Source: Elusimicrobiota bacterium (GTDB lineage Bacteria > Elusimicrobiota > Elusimicrobia > UBA1565 > UBA9628). From it: DNA of 6,505 bases. Every line of letters begins with the position of its first letter. Position 1 is the first letter of the stretch. The stretch is from NCBI GenBank assembly GCA_028865585.1, contig JAGWJU010000074.1, positions 1 through 6,505 on the forward strand, in the 5' to 3' direction. Below, piece after piece: positions 1 to 5,102 of the stretch. The notes below the pieces were generated by a model, which saw only the letters and a list, made by a program, of their open reading frames with translations, was not told the origin of the DNA and made no database searches. Both the position numbers and the translations under genes were made by a program.

Positions 1-190
1 GGTCGTTCCGTCTCTGCGGGTTGGCCACGTTGTTAAGCGGCCGGAAATCCGTCGCGCGCACGTCCGACTCGGGCTCGCCGAAATCGGCCGGGATGTCGCC
101 GATTAAAAGCCCGCAGCCTTCCTGGGGATACGCTTGGCGCACGTGGGCTTGAATGCCCTTCATCACCTCGGAAGCGACAAAGAGCGTCAC
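1..190 (-). CDS. M67-family (JAMM/MPN+) metallopeptidase, Mec-like, N-terminal part only
   Basis: Sixty-three codons are visible before the window edge cuts the gene. The N-terminus has the M67 family layout: a short strand, an AHVR helix at residues 15-18, then YPQEGCGLLIG at 21-31, followed by PLNNVANPQRRND near residues 53-63, which resembles the N-P-x-R region of the family. Glu24 matches the conserved glutamate that assists the zinc site. The HxH...D zinc ligands would lie beyond the edge and cannot be checked. The start is a GTG at 190-188 whose last two bases lie in the TGA stop of the upstream cysM (4-base overlap), with a strong Shine-Dalgarno GGGAGG 7 bases upstream inside cysM. This start puts the AHVR helix at the usual distance from the N-terminus. 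In Mycobacterium, Mec releases cysteine from the CysO-cysteine adduct made by CysM; the tight coupling here suggests the same job, but the carrier protein is not in view. Other M67 members are deubiquitinase-like proteases or act on other carriers. Confidence 0.85.
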   Translation of the reverse strand, partial: MTLFVASEVMKGIQAHVRQAYPQEGCGLLIGDIPADFGEPESDVRATDFRPLNNVANPQRRND

Positions 191-1125
191 TTGGCCGCCT
201 CCCAGAAGCGCTCGCTCAAGTACCGCTCGCCGCCGTCCGGCAGAACCGTGGCCAGGACCGCGTCCCGGCCGTCCCGAAAAAGTTCTTGCCCGACCGCAAA
301 GCACGCGGCCAGATTCGCCCCGCCCGAAATGCCGATGAGCACGCCCTCGTCCTTCGCCGCGCGCAGGACCCACTCGTAGGCGTCCTCCGTCGCAATCTCC
401 AGATTCCGATCCGCCAAGCGCGGATCGTAGATGCCGGGGACAATGGCGCTGTCCATGTGCTTCAAGCCCTCCAAGCCGTGCAGGGGCGAGTCGGGCTGGA
501 CGGAAATCAATTCGACGCCGGGGTTCAATTCCCTGAGCTTGGTCCCGGCCCCGCGGAACGTGCCGCTGGTGCCCAAGCCCGCGACGAAGTGCGTGACGCG
601 GCCTTGGGTCTGCTCCCAAATTTCCGGGCCCGTGGTTTCGTAGTGCGCCTTCCAGTTCTCGGGGTTGTTGTACTGGTCGGGGTAGAAGTAAAGCTCGGGA
701 TTTTCCGCGTAGAGCTCGCGCGCCTTGCGGATGGCGCCGTCGGGGCCTTCGAGCGGATCGGTCAGCACCAGTTCCGCCCCGTAGGCCAGCAGGATTTTCT
801 TTCGCTCCGCGTTGATGTTGCCGGGCACGGCCAGACGGACCTTGTAGCCCAACTTCGCGCCCATCCAGGCATACGCGATGCCCGTGTTGCCCGAGGTGGC
901 GTCCATGATGATCTTGCCCGGCGCCAAAAGCCCCGAGCGCTCCGCCGCGCGCAGCATCCCAAGAGCCGCGCGGTCCTTGATCGAGCCGCCGGGGTTGCGC
1001 CACTCCGCCTTGGCGGCGATTTGAACGCGCCCGCCGAATGAGCGCGCGAGTTTCGGGAAAGAAATGAGCGGGGTGTTCCCGACCCCCAAGTCTTGTTCCG
1101 GCACCGGACGGGCCTGCGCGCGCAT
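187..1125 (-). CDS. cysM: PLP-dependent cysteine synthase, CysM type
   Basis: A fold-type II PLP enzyme of 312 residues, a normal length for the family. It makes cysteine in the cytoplasm from an activated serine and a sulfur donor. Visible motifs: NTPL at 17-20; the PLP lysine Lys50 in NPGGSIKDR (44-52); the substrate-binding loop TSGNTG (77-82); the phosphate-binding glycine loop GTSGT (185-189); GISGGA (265-270); and the C-terminal LPDGGERYLS (295-304). The segment HGLEGLKHMDSAIVPGIYDP (216-235) is typical of the CysM/cystathionine-synthase branch rather than CysK. By eye Lys222 aligns with Arg220 of Mycobacterium CysM, which binds the phosphate of O-phosphoserine, so O-phosphoserine is a plausible substrate. 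That is inference. The M67 gene overlaps the stop codon by 4 bases, recalling the mycobacterial mec-cysO-cysM cluster and a protein-thiocarboxylate sulfur donor. The ATG lies only 6 bases past a perfect TATAAT, with no Shine-Dalgarno, so the message is probably leaderless. A plain O-acetylserine sulfhydrylase is the main alternative. Confidence 0.93.
   Translation of the reverse strand: MRAQARPVPEQDLGVGNTPLISFPKLARSFGGRVQIAAKAEWRNPGGSIKDRAALGMLRAAERSGLLAPGKIIMDATSGNTGIAYAWMGAKLGYKVRLAVPGNINAERKKILLAYGAELVLTDPLEGPDGAIRKARELYAENPELYFYPDQYNNPENWKAHYETTGPEIWEQTQGRVTHFVAGLGTSGTFRGAGTKLRELNPGVELISVQPDSPLHGLEGLKHMDSAIVPGIYDPRLADRNLEIATEDAYEWVLRAAKDEGVLIGISGGANLAACFAVGQELFRDGRDAVLATVLPDGGERYLSERFWEAAK
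198..203 (-). promoter_or_regulatory. Shine-Dalgarno for the M67 gene
   Basis: GGGAGG lies inside the last codons of cysM, 7 bases before the GTG at 190-188. It supports the GTG start and shows that this genome uses Shine-Dalgarno initiation for internal cistrons. Confidence 0.75.
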
Positions 1126-1131
1126 CTGGTT

Positions 1132-1137
1132 ATTATA
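1132..1137 (-). promoter_or_regulatory. -10 box of the cysM promoter (leaderless)
   Basis: A perfect consensus TATAAT reads on the minus strand and ends 6 bases before the cysM ATG (1125-1123). Standard sigma-70 geometry (start 7 bases past the hexamer) puts transcription initiation on the A of the ATG. No recognisable -35 lies 16-18 bases upstream (AAGCGC at 17). No Shine-Dalgarno is possible in the 6-base gap ACCAG plus one base. Confidence 0.65.
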
Positions 1138-1158
1138 CGTGTTATGGCCCGGGCGCGC

Positions 1159-1186
1159 TTGGACCTACCCGGAGCTTTCGTATGAT
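1159..1186 (+). promoter_or_regulatory. Putative osmC promoter
   Basis: TATGAT at 1181-1186 matches the -10 consensus at 5 of 6 positions. TTGGAC at 1159-1164, 16 bases upstream, is a weak -35 candidate that keeps only the TTG. An overlapping TATAAG (1186-1191) is an alternative -10. Initiation near 1193 would give a leader of about 39 bases, unlike the very short leaders elsewhere in this window. The cysM -10 lies in the same 106-base divergent gap, so the two promoters are back to back. Confidence 0.5.
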
Positions 1187-1220
1187 ATAAGGTAAACTGA
1201 CAGCAACCAAGCATACATTA

Positions 1221-1226
1221 AGGAGG
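1221..1226 (+). promoter_or_regulatory. Shine-Dalgarno of osmC
   Basis: AGGAGG (within TAAGGAGG) sits 5 bases before the ATG at 1232. It is the strongest ribosome-binding site in the window and fixes the osmC start. Confidence 0.85.
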
Positions 1227-1231
1227 CACAC

Positions 1232-1666
1232 ATGCAGCGCAAGGCATCGGCCGTCTGGCAGGGAGACTTGAAGTCGGGCAAAGGCAGCTTGTCCACGGAC
1301 ACGGGGACGCTTAAAAGCACGCCTTATTCTTTCAGCGCGCGCTTTGAGAACGGCGCGGGGACCAATCCCGAGGAGCTGCTCGCCGCGGCCCACGCCGGAT
1401 GCTTTACCATGGCGCTCTCGGCCCAGCTCGCCAACCGGGGGATGACGGCCGCCAAGCTCGAAACCTCCTGCGCCATCACGCTGGAAAAGGTGGGCGAGGC
1501 GTTTTCCATCACCAAGAGCCATCTGGACCTGACGGCCCACGTTCCCGGCGCCGACCAAGCCAAGTTCAACGAGGCGGTCAAGGCCGCGGAGACGGGCTGC
1601 CCCGTGAGCAAGCTCTACAAGGCCGAGATTTCGGTCAGCGCGAAGCTCGTCGCGACGGCGGCCTAA
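1232..1666 (+). CDS. osmC: OsmC-type peroxiredoxin (organic hydroperoxide reductase)
   Basis: This 144-residue protein matches the length and whole architecture of E. coli OsmC (143). OsmC reduces organic hydroperoxides to alcohols in the cytoplasm, using a reactive cysteine pair recycled by lipoylated or thiol donors. Visible landmarks: AVWQGDLKSGKGSLST at the N-terminus (7-22); PYSFSARFE (31-39) with Arg37, which orients the substrate; TNPEELLAAAHAGCF (44-58) with the peroxidatic Cys57 and the conserved Glu pair; AFSITK (90-95); and GCPVSKLYKAEI (122-133) with the resolving Cys123. The TNPEEL and AGCPVS-like signatures place it with OsmC rather than Ohr or the YhfA-like branch. The start is fixed by a strong AGGAGG. 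It stands alone on its strand and converges, with overlapping stop codons, on the barrel-like gene. Stress control is common in the family, but no specific operator is evident here. Confidence 0.95.
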   Translation: MQRKASAVWQGDLKSGKGSLSTDTGTLKSTPYSFSARFENGAGTNPEELLAAAHAGCFTMALSAQLANRGMTAAKLETSCAITLEKVGEAFSITKSHLDLTAHVPGADQAKFNEAVKAAETGCPVSKLYKAEISVSAKLVATAA

Positions 1667-2391
1667 AAAGTCCGGACCAGCGCCGCGGTCGCGCCTAACC
1701 CGTAGTAGCCGACGCCGTCCCGGTCCCCCATGGAGCGCAGGCCGTCGACGGCGGCGTTAATCCGCCAGCTGGAATCGGGGATCTGCCACTCGTAGCCCAG
1801 GCCAACGTCCCAGGCGGCGGAGGTTCCCACGATGGGAGAGGAAAAATCAGATCCAGGCGCGCCTGAGACTTGAGACGCGGCCAAGCCCACGCGCAAAAGA
1901 ACGTAGCGGGTCTGCGGCGTCGCCAGGGGAACCAAGGCGAACTCGATTCCGGCGGGAACGGACCAGCGCATCAAATCGGCGGAACTTCCGTTGGTCCTGG
2001 CCTGGCGCAAGGACTCGGCCTCCAATCCCGCGTAGGCGCGCAGCCAGGGAGTGAGATGCCGCTCGTAAAGAGCCCTGGCGCCGAATCCGCCCCGCGCCGG
2101 AGATTCTCCGCCGCCGCTTGAAAACGGGAAAAGCGTCGTTGACGCGGGGCCCAGTTCCAGCGACCATGCCGCGTGCGGCGCGGCCAAGCCGTTCTCGTTG
2201 AGCGACACCTGACGCACCTGCCCGGAAATCATCGGCTTGTTGGAGTTCAGGTAATGGAGAAAAGTCACTTTATCCTGCTGCGTCCAGGCCCGCTGATCGC
2301 CCAGGGAAGGCATCGCCTGCGCGCGGCATGGGGCCCACGGAAGAAAAAAAACCGCGCACAAGAGCGGCCAGCGTCCGTTTCGAGGCTTCAT
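1663..2391 (-). CDS. Exported hypothetical protein, probable outer-membrane beta-barrel
   Basis: I do not recognise a named family. The 242-residue product starts MKPRNGRWPLL and has a Sec signal peptide (basic start, hydrophobic core 9-20, likely cleavage after RAQA at 26). A short polar region follows (27-70). The rest is rich in alternating hydrophobic/polar stretches separated by Gly/Ser/Asn/Asp turns: roughly 76-90, 102-128, 141-155, 160-175, 188-203, 208-219 and 227-242. The chain ends in an aromatic (TALVRTF-like end ...LVRTF), the usual C-terminal signal for the BAM insertase. Strand count suggests a small barrel of about 8 strands; this is inference. Cys22 follows WAP, a poor lipobox, so a lipoprotein is unlikely. 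A longer reading frame runs to 2523, but its first 44 residues are charged, precede the signal peptide and overlap the divergent gene, so I start at 2391. That ATG sits 10 bases past a perfect TATAAT without a Shine-Dalgarno. Confidence 0.75.
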   Translation of the reverse strand: MKPRNGRWPLLCAVFFLPWAPCRAQAMPSLGDQRAWTQQDKVTFLHYLNSNKPMISGQVRQVSLNENGLAAPHAAWSLELGPASTTLFPFSSGGGESPARGGFGARALYERHLTPWLRAYAGLEAESLRQARTNGSSADLMRWSVPAGIEFALVPLATPQTRYVLLRVGLAASQVSGAPGSDFSSPIVGTSAAWDVGLGYEWQIPDSSWRINAAVDGLRSMGDRDGVGYYGLGATAALVRTF

Positions 2392-2429
2392 TTGGAAATG
2401 TATTATATACCTTTCGCGATGAAACCTCG
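2381..2429. repeat. 49-base imperfect dyad spanning two divergent start codons
   Basis: The arms CGAGGCTTCAT (2381-2391) and ATGAAACCTCG (2419-2429) pair at 10 of 11 positions around a centre at 2405. Between the arms another 8 of 13 positions are symmetric. Each arm contains one start codon and the following Lys-Pro-Arg codons of its gene, so both proteins begin MKPR. The centre is the shared -10 core. It may be an operator-like symmetric site or a chance result of similar signal-peptide starts. Confidence 0.6.
2401..2407. promoter_or_regulatory. Bidirectional promoter core with overlapping -10 boxes
   Basis: On the plus strand TATTAT (2401-2406) is a 5-of-6 match to the -10 box. On the minus strand TATAAT (2407-2402) is a perfect match. 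They overlap by 5 bases. Predicted initiation is near 2413 (6 bases before the NlpC/P60 ATG) and near 2395 (4 bases before the barrel-gene ATG). No convincing -35 is present on either side. Because the elements overlap, polymerase binding in one direction should exclude the other. Confidence 0.6.
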
Positions 2430-2904
2430 GCTCCCCCTCTTCCGCGCCAAAAGGGCGCTTGGCCTGGCCGTCCTCGCGCTCGGCTTGGCGGCGCCGCGGC
2501 TCCAAGCCAAAACCATCGCCCAAGCGCGGCAGGAGGTCCTCGTCCAGACCCTGCGGTACCTGAACATTCCTTATTTATGGGGCGGCGTCCAGCCGGCCAC
2601 GGGGCTGGACTGCTCGGCCTTCGTCCAGCTCGTCTACCGCCGCGCCCGCCTTTTTCTGCCGCGCTCGTCCCGGGAGCAGTTCGCCGCCACGCGCTACCTG
2701 AAGCCCCAAAACGTCCTGCCCGGCGACCTGGTCTTCTTCGCCATGCGCCGCTCCCGCCCGCGCGACGTCGATCACGTTGGGATTTACCTGGGCAAGGGCC
2801 TCTTCATCCACGCCTCGGTCTCGAACGGCGTGCACATCGAATCCATCGTCAAGCCCTATTACATGGAGCGCCTGGTGTCCATCCGCCGCTATGCCGGGTT
2901 CTAG
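2419..2904 (+). CDS. Secreted NlpC/P60 peptidoglycan endopeptidase
   Basis: A 161-residue protein with a signal peptide (MKPRLPLFRAKR, hydrophobic 12-25, likely cleavage after LQA at 30) followed by a single NlpC/P60 domain. The catalytic set is complete: Cys65 in TGLDCSAFVQLVY (61-73), His119 in DVDHVGIYLG (116-125) and His131 in FIHASVSNGVHIE (129-141). PYLWGG (51-56), PRSSREQ (81-87) and LPGDLVFF (100-107) are further hallmarks of the fold. The family hydrolyses D-gamma-glutamyl-diaminopimelate or related peptide-stem bonds of peptidoglycan in the periplasm. With no SH3 or LysM targeting domain, it is a minimal catalytic unit like E. coli Spr/MepS-type enzymes, but it has no lipobox. A longer frame extends upstream to 2173, but the signal peptide and the divergent gene argue for the ATG at 2419. 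It has no Shine-Dalgarno and a predicted leader of about 6 bases. The cvpA-like gene starts 17 bases downstream and is probably cotranscribed. Confidence 0.92.
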   Translation: MKPRLPLFRAKRALGLAVLALGLAAPRLQAKTIAQARQEVLVQTLRYLNIPYLWGGVQPATGLDCSAFVQLVYRRARLFLPRSSREQFAATRYLKPQNVLPGDLVFFAMRRSRPRDVDHVGIYLGKGLFIHASVSNGVHIESIVKPYYMERLVSIRRYAGF

Positions 2905-2921
2905 CGCGGGCGCATGATCCG

Positions 2922-3683
2922 ATGAGACTCGACCTCGCTCTTGTGGCGGTCATCGCGCTCTTCGGACTGTTCGGCCTTTTCTCCGGCGCCATCCGGCAGC
3001 TGGCCCATCTGGCGGGCTTGGCCCTGGCTTATCTAGCGGCGCCGAGCGCGGCCCGGGCGCTGATGCCTTTCGCCCAAAAAAGGGCTCCCTGGCCGCCCGC
3101 GATTCTGGGCCTGGCCGTTTCCGCCGCGGCGTTCCTGGCGCTCATGGCCGTCGGCGGCGCCTTGACCCGCGCGGCCCTGGCCCGGCTTTCGCGCGGGCGA
3201 TTGAACCCCAAGGCCGATCGCGCGGCCGGATTGATCCTGGGCGCCGGCCAGGGCGCGGCGCTGGTTTTCGCGGCGCTTTCCATCCTGCTTTTTGTCGGCA
3301 GCCCCCAATCCCTGCCGCCGGGGCAGCTCTCGGACTTCGTCGCGGGATCCAAGGCGGTCGCTCTCGTGCAGAAGCACAACCTATTTTCCCTCGTGCACCT
3401 TCCCGAGCTGGACAAGGTTTCCAAGCTACTCGCCGCCGCGAAAAGTCCGGCGGCCGCCAAAAGCTTGGCTCATAATCCCGATTTCAACGCCGTGCTGAGC
3501 GATCCCAAGTTCAGGGCGCTCTTGAGCCGGCTTCCGCCCGGGCAGGCCCCGAACTTGGGCGACGCCGAAAAGCTCATGAGCAGCCCGCAGATGCGCGCGC
3601 TGCTCCAGGACCCCGCGTTCATTCAGCACCTGCTCAAGATTCAGGCCGCGCTCTCGAGCGGCGGTTCGGCCCCGGCGAAATAG
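2922..3683 (+). CDS. CvpA-family inner-membrane protein with a C-terminal helical extension
   Basis: The 253-residue product opens MRLDLALVAVIALFGLFGLF-SGAIRQL, the typical first helix and G-x(3)-G-x-x-R-Q loop of the CvpA/colicin V production family. About four membrane segments are visible: 4-22, 25-45, 60-84 and 102-126. A soluble tail (127-253) carries two related motifs, NPDFNAVLSDPKFRALL (185-201) and SPQMRALLQDPAFIQHLL (221-238), following the pattern P-x-[FM]-x(2)-[VL]-L-x-D-P-x-F-x(2)-L-L. Classic CvpA is about 160 residues, so the tail is an extension. CvpA proteins are needed for colicin V export in E. coli and for envelope integrity elsewhere; the exact activity is unknown. The position behind an NlpC/P60 hydrolase fits an envelope role. 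I chose the ATG at 2922 because it begins the first helix. It has no clear Shine-Dalgarno, so coupling to the upstream stop (17 bases away) is likely. The longer frame back to 2328 overlaps the hydrolase in another frame and is spurious. Confidence 0.85.
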   Translation: MRLDLALVAVIALFGLFGLFSGAIRQLAHLAGLALAYLAAPSAARALMPFAQKRAPWPPAILGLAVSAAAFLALMAVGGALTRAALARLSRGRLNPKADRAAGLILGAGQGAALVFAALSILLFVGSPQSLPPGQLSDFVAGSKAVALVQKHNLFSLVHLPELDKVSKLLAAAKSPAAAKSLAHNPDFNAVLSDPKFRALLSRLPPGQAPNLGDAEKLMSSPQMRALLQDPAFIQHLLKIQAALSSGGSAPAK

Positions 3684-3717
3684 CCGGCGGCCTAGCGGCC
3701 GTCGAAATCGCCGGCGG
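3676..3717. repeat. Short imperfect direct repeat at a convergent gene junction
   Basis: CGAAATAGCCGGCGG (3676-3690) and CGAAATCGCCGGCGG (3703-3717) match at 14 of 15 positions, 27 bases apart. The first copy contains the TAG stop of the CvpA gene; the second lies in the last codons of the protease. The 8-base gap between the genes leaves no room for a classical terminator, and no T-run follows. Confidence 0.5.
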
Positions 3718-4732
3718 CGGACTTAAAGCGCCCCAGCGCGTTTTTCGCGGAAGCAAGATTCACGCTCGGCCTCCGCTCGGCGGACTCGGCGGGTCCCGCG
3801 GCGGACAAGGCCCGCAAGACGGGTCCCACCTCGCTCACGTCCTCGCCGGAACAGCCCGAATCCGGAGCGAAGCCCGAGTCCGGGCAGATTTTGGACGCGC
3901 GGTGGTAGAACCCGAAGGGACGCAGAAGAAAAAATCCGTGCTTGACGAAATCGCCCTCGCCGCGCACCAGGATGCCCTCGACCAAGTCCGTGCGCGCGTC
4001 GAAGACGGGCGAGCCCGAGCTTCCCGCCGCGTCGTCCAAGTCGGCCGAGAAGTAGCCCTGGGCCGAGATGGACACGATCCGCGCGTCCTCGGACACCTTG
4101 GCCGGCAGCCCCGAGGGATAGCCGATCATGAACAGGGGCTCCCCCACCCGCGGATGGGAGTCCCGATCGAGCGCCAGCGGCGGATGATCAGGAACGGGGC
4201 GATTGAGCCGCACCAAGGACCAGTCCTCGCCGTCGTCCTGGTATTTGCGGGCGACGAGGGCGCTGCAGCCGTAGACCTCGGACGCGGGGACCGAGGTCGG
4301 ATTGGAATTCGCGCGCCCCACGGAATATCCGAAGACGAACGCGGTGCCGCCGCAGTCCTTGGCCGAGGTCACGCAATGCCCGGCCGTGACGGCCAGATCC
4401 GGCCCGACGAGAAATCCCGAGCAGAACGCCCCGTCGGGCTCGTTGTAAAAGCGTTCGCCGCTCTCAAGCTTGTAGTCTTTGCCGTAGGCGGCGCTCGGCA
4501 GGGACACCCATCCGTCCTTGTTCCGGACCAGGCTTTTCCAGGAAAAAAGGGAAAGCGTCGAGGAGGCCAGGGTTCGCAGCCGCCGCCGGACTTGGTAGAC
4601 GTCGTAGCGGTTGTCCCTGCCGTAGATGGTCGGTTCGGGCGCGGGGCCCAAACGCGGCGCGGCCCGCAGTCCGGGCGCGGCGGCCAGCAGAAGAAAACCC
4701 GCCAGCATGGGTACTATGCGGCTTCGTTTCAT
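3692..4732 (-). CDS. Secreted trypsin-like (S1/V8-like) serine protease
   Basis: A 346-residue exported protein. The signal peptide is MKRSRIVPMLAGFLLLAAAP with probable cleavage after LRA at 24. An N-terminal region (25-100) may be a propeptide. The chymotrypsin-fold triad is complete: His119 in VTAGHC (115-120), Asp170 in EDWSLVRL (169-176) and Ser239 in AGSSGSP (236-242, the GxSGxP pocket). Cys104 and Cys120 bracket the His strand as the classical disulfide does. Cys127/Cys156 and Cys283/Cys294 are further likely pairs, which fits an oxidising, extracytoplasmic location. DLVEGILVRG (249-258) is the expected strand after the serine. Residues 283-294 form a Cys-bounded loop containing PDSG twice, followed by an Ala/Ser-rich polar tail (300-346) with no PDZ domain, so it is not a DegP/HtrA protein. 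Specificity is unknown. The frame continues to 4783, but the ATG at 4732 directly precedes the signal peptide and follows TACACT by 7 bases. Convergent with the CvpA gene, 8 bases apart. Confidence 0.88.
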   Translation of the reverse strand: MKRSRIVPMLAGFLLLAAAPGLRAAPRLGPAPEPTIYGRDNRYDVYQVRRRLRTLASSTLSLFSWKSLVRNKDGWVSLPSAAYGKDYKLESGERFYNEPDGAFCSGFLVGPDLAVTAGHCVTSAKDCGGTAFVFGYSVGRANSNPTSVPASEVYGCSALVARKYQDDGEDWSLVRLNRPVPDHPPLALDRDSHPRVGEPLFMIGYPSGLPAKVSEDARIVSISAQGYFSADLDDAAGSSGSPVFDARTDLVEGILVRGEGDFVKHGFFLLRPFGFYHRASKICPDSGFAPDSGCSGEDVSEVGPVLRALSAAGPAESAERRPSVNLASAKNALGRFKSAAGDFDGR

Positions 4733-4739
4733 CCTGCTT

Positions 4740-4745
4740 AGTGTA
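4740..4745 (-). promoter_or_regulatory. Possible -10 box of the protease gene
   Basis: TACACT (4 of 6 to TATAAT, fitting the TANNNT pattern of leaderless genes) ends 7 bases before the ATG at 4732, so transcription would start within 1 base of the start codon. No -35 is recognisable in the GC-rich upstream sequence. An AGCAGG directly abuts the ATG and is too close to act as a Shine-Dalgarno. Confidence 0.4.
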
Positions 4746-4819
4746 AACGCGCGCGCCCGCGCCCGCATGGGCCCATCGGGCAATTTTACTCCCCCCGGAA
4801 GTCTTGGCGGGGCACCAAC

Positions 4820-5089
4820 TCAGATTGCGGCTTGACGGCCCGGCCAATTTTGCCGCGGCCAGAGGCTGGCCTGCGTCCGCGTGGCGGCTACCTGCCGCCG
4901 CAATTGAACGATCATGGCGACGGCGCGCCGTAAAAACGGCCGCAGCGCCGACTTGAAACACTGTTCGACGGCGAAGAGGCTCTCGTGTCCGCGAAGATCG
5001 AGCGCAGGATAGGTCCGTGCGGCCCGAAGAACGAAGACAAAGGCCGCAACCGCGAGCGCGGCCAGGACGAGGCGTTTTGTGTTCGTCAT
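4820..5089 (-). CDS. Small hypothetical protein with an N-terminal membrane anchor
   Basis: An 89-codon frame sits between glpK and the protease on the same strand. It begins MTNTKRLVLAALAVAAFVFV: a short polar, basic start followed by a hydrophobic helix (about 7-22) that could be a single membrane anchor or an uncleaved signal peptide. The remainder is basic (Arg-rich at 51-56, 65-73 and 78-85) with one Cys (44). I recognise no family. Support: third codon positions are GC-rich as in its neighbours, the start lies in an AT-rich promoter-like gap, and no other plausible gene covers the region. Against: no Shine-Dalgarno, no homologue that I know, and the C-terminal half is low in hydrophobic core residues. 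The gene may be lineage-specific. It starts 42 bases after the glpK stop. Confidence 0.5.
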   Translation of the reverse strand: MTNTKRLVLAALAVAAFVFVLRAARTYPALDLRGHESLFAVEQCFKSALRPFLRRAVAMIVQLRRQVAATRTQASLWPRQNWPGRQAAI

Positions 5090-5102
5090 GTCACTTCAGG
5101 AG

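Noticed and set aside
286..1041. Long plus-strand open frame (251 codons) opposite cysM
   Set aside because: It is an antisense shadow of a gene with full family motifs on the minus strand; the translation is Arg/Gly/Ala-rich with no recognisable domain.
1670..1677. GTCCGGAC palindrome at the osmC/barrel-gene junction, considered as a terminator
   Set aside because: Only 8 bases, no loop and no T-run; common by chance at this GC content.
2328..2921. Upstream extension of the CvpA frame
   Set aside because: It overlaps the NlpC/P60 gene in another frame and is Pro/Arg-rich; the first real membrane helix starts at the ATG at 2922.
3902..4741. Long plus-strand open frame (279 codons) opposite the protease
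   Set aside because: The minus-strand frame has a signal peptide and a complete catalytic triad; the plus frame has no domain-like features.
4743..4766. Alternating CG-rich tract upstream of the protease, considered as a Z-DNA or repeat element
   Set aside because: Short and imperfect; expected occasionally in GC-rich sequence.
4761..4785. GC-rich hairpin (GCCCG, bulged C, ATGGGCCCAT, CGGGC) followed by AATTTT on the plus strand
   Set aside because: It looks like an intrinsic terminator only on the plus strand, where no gene ends nearby; on the minus strand no T-run follows. The stem also has almost no loop. It is probably an incidental palindrome.
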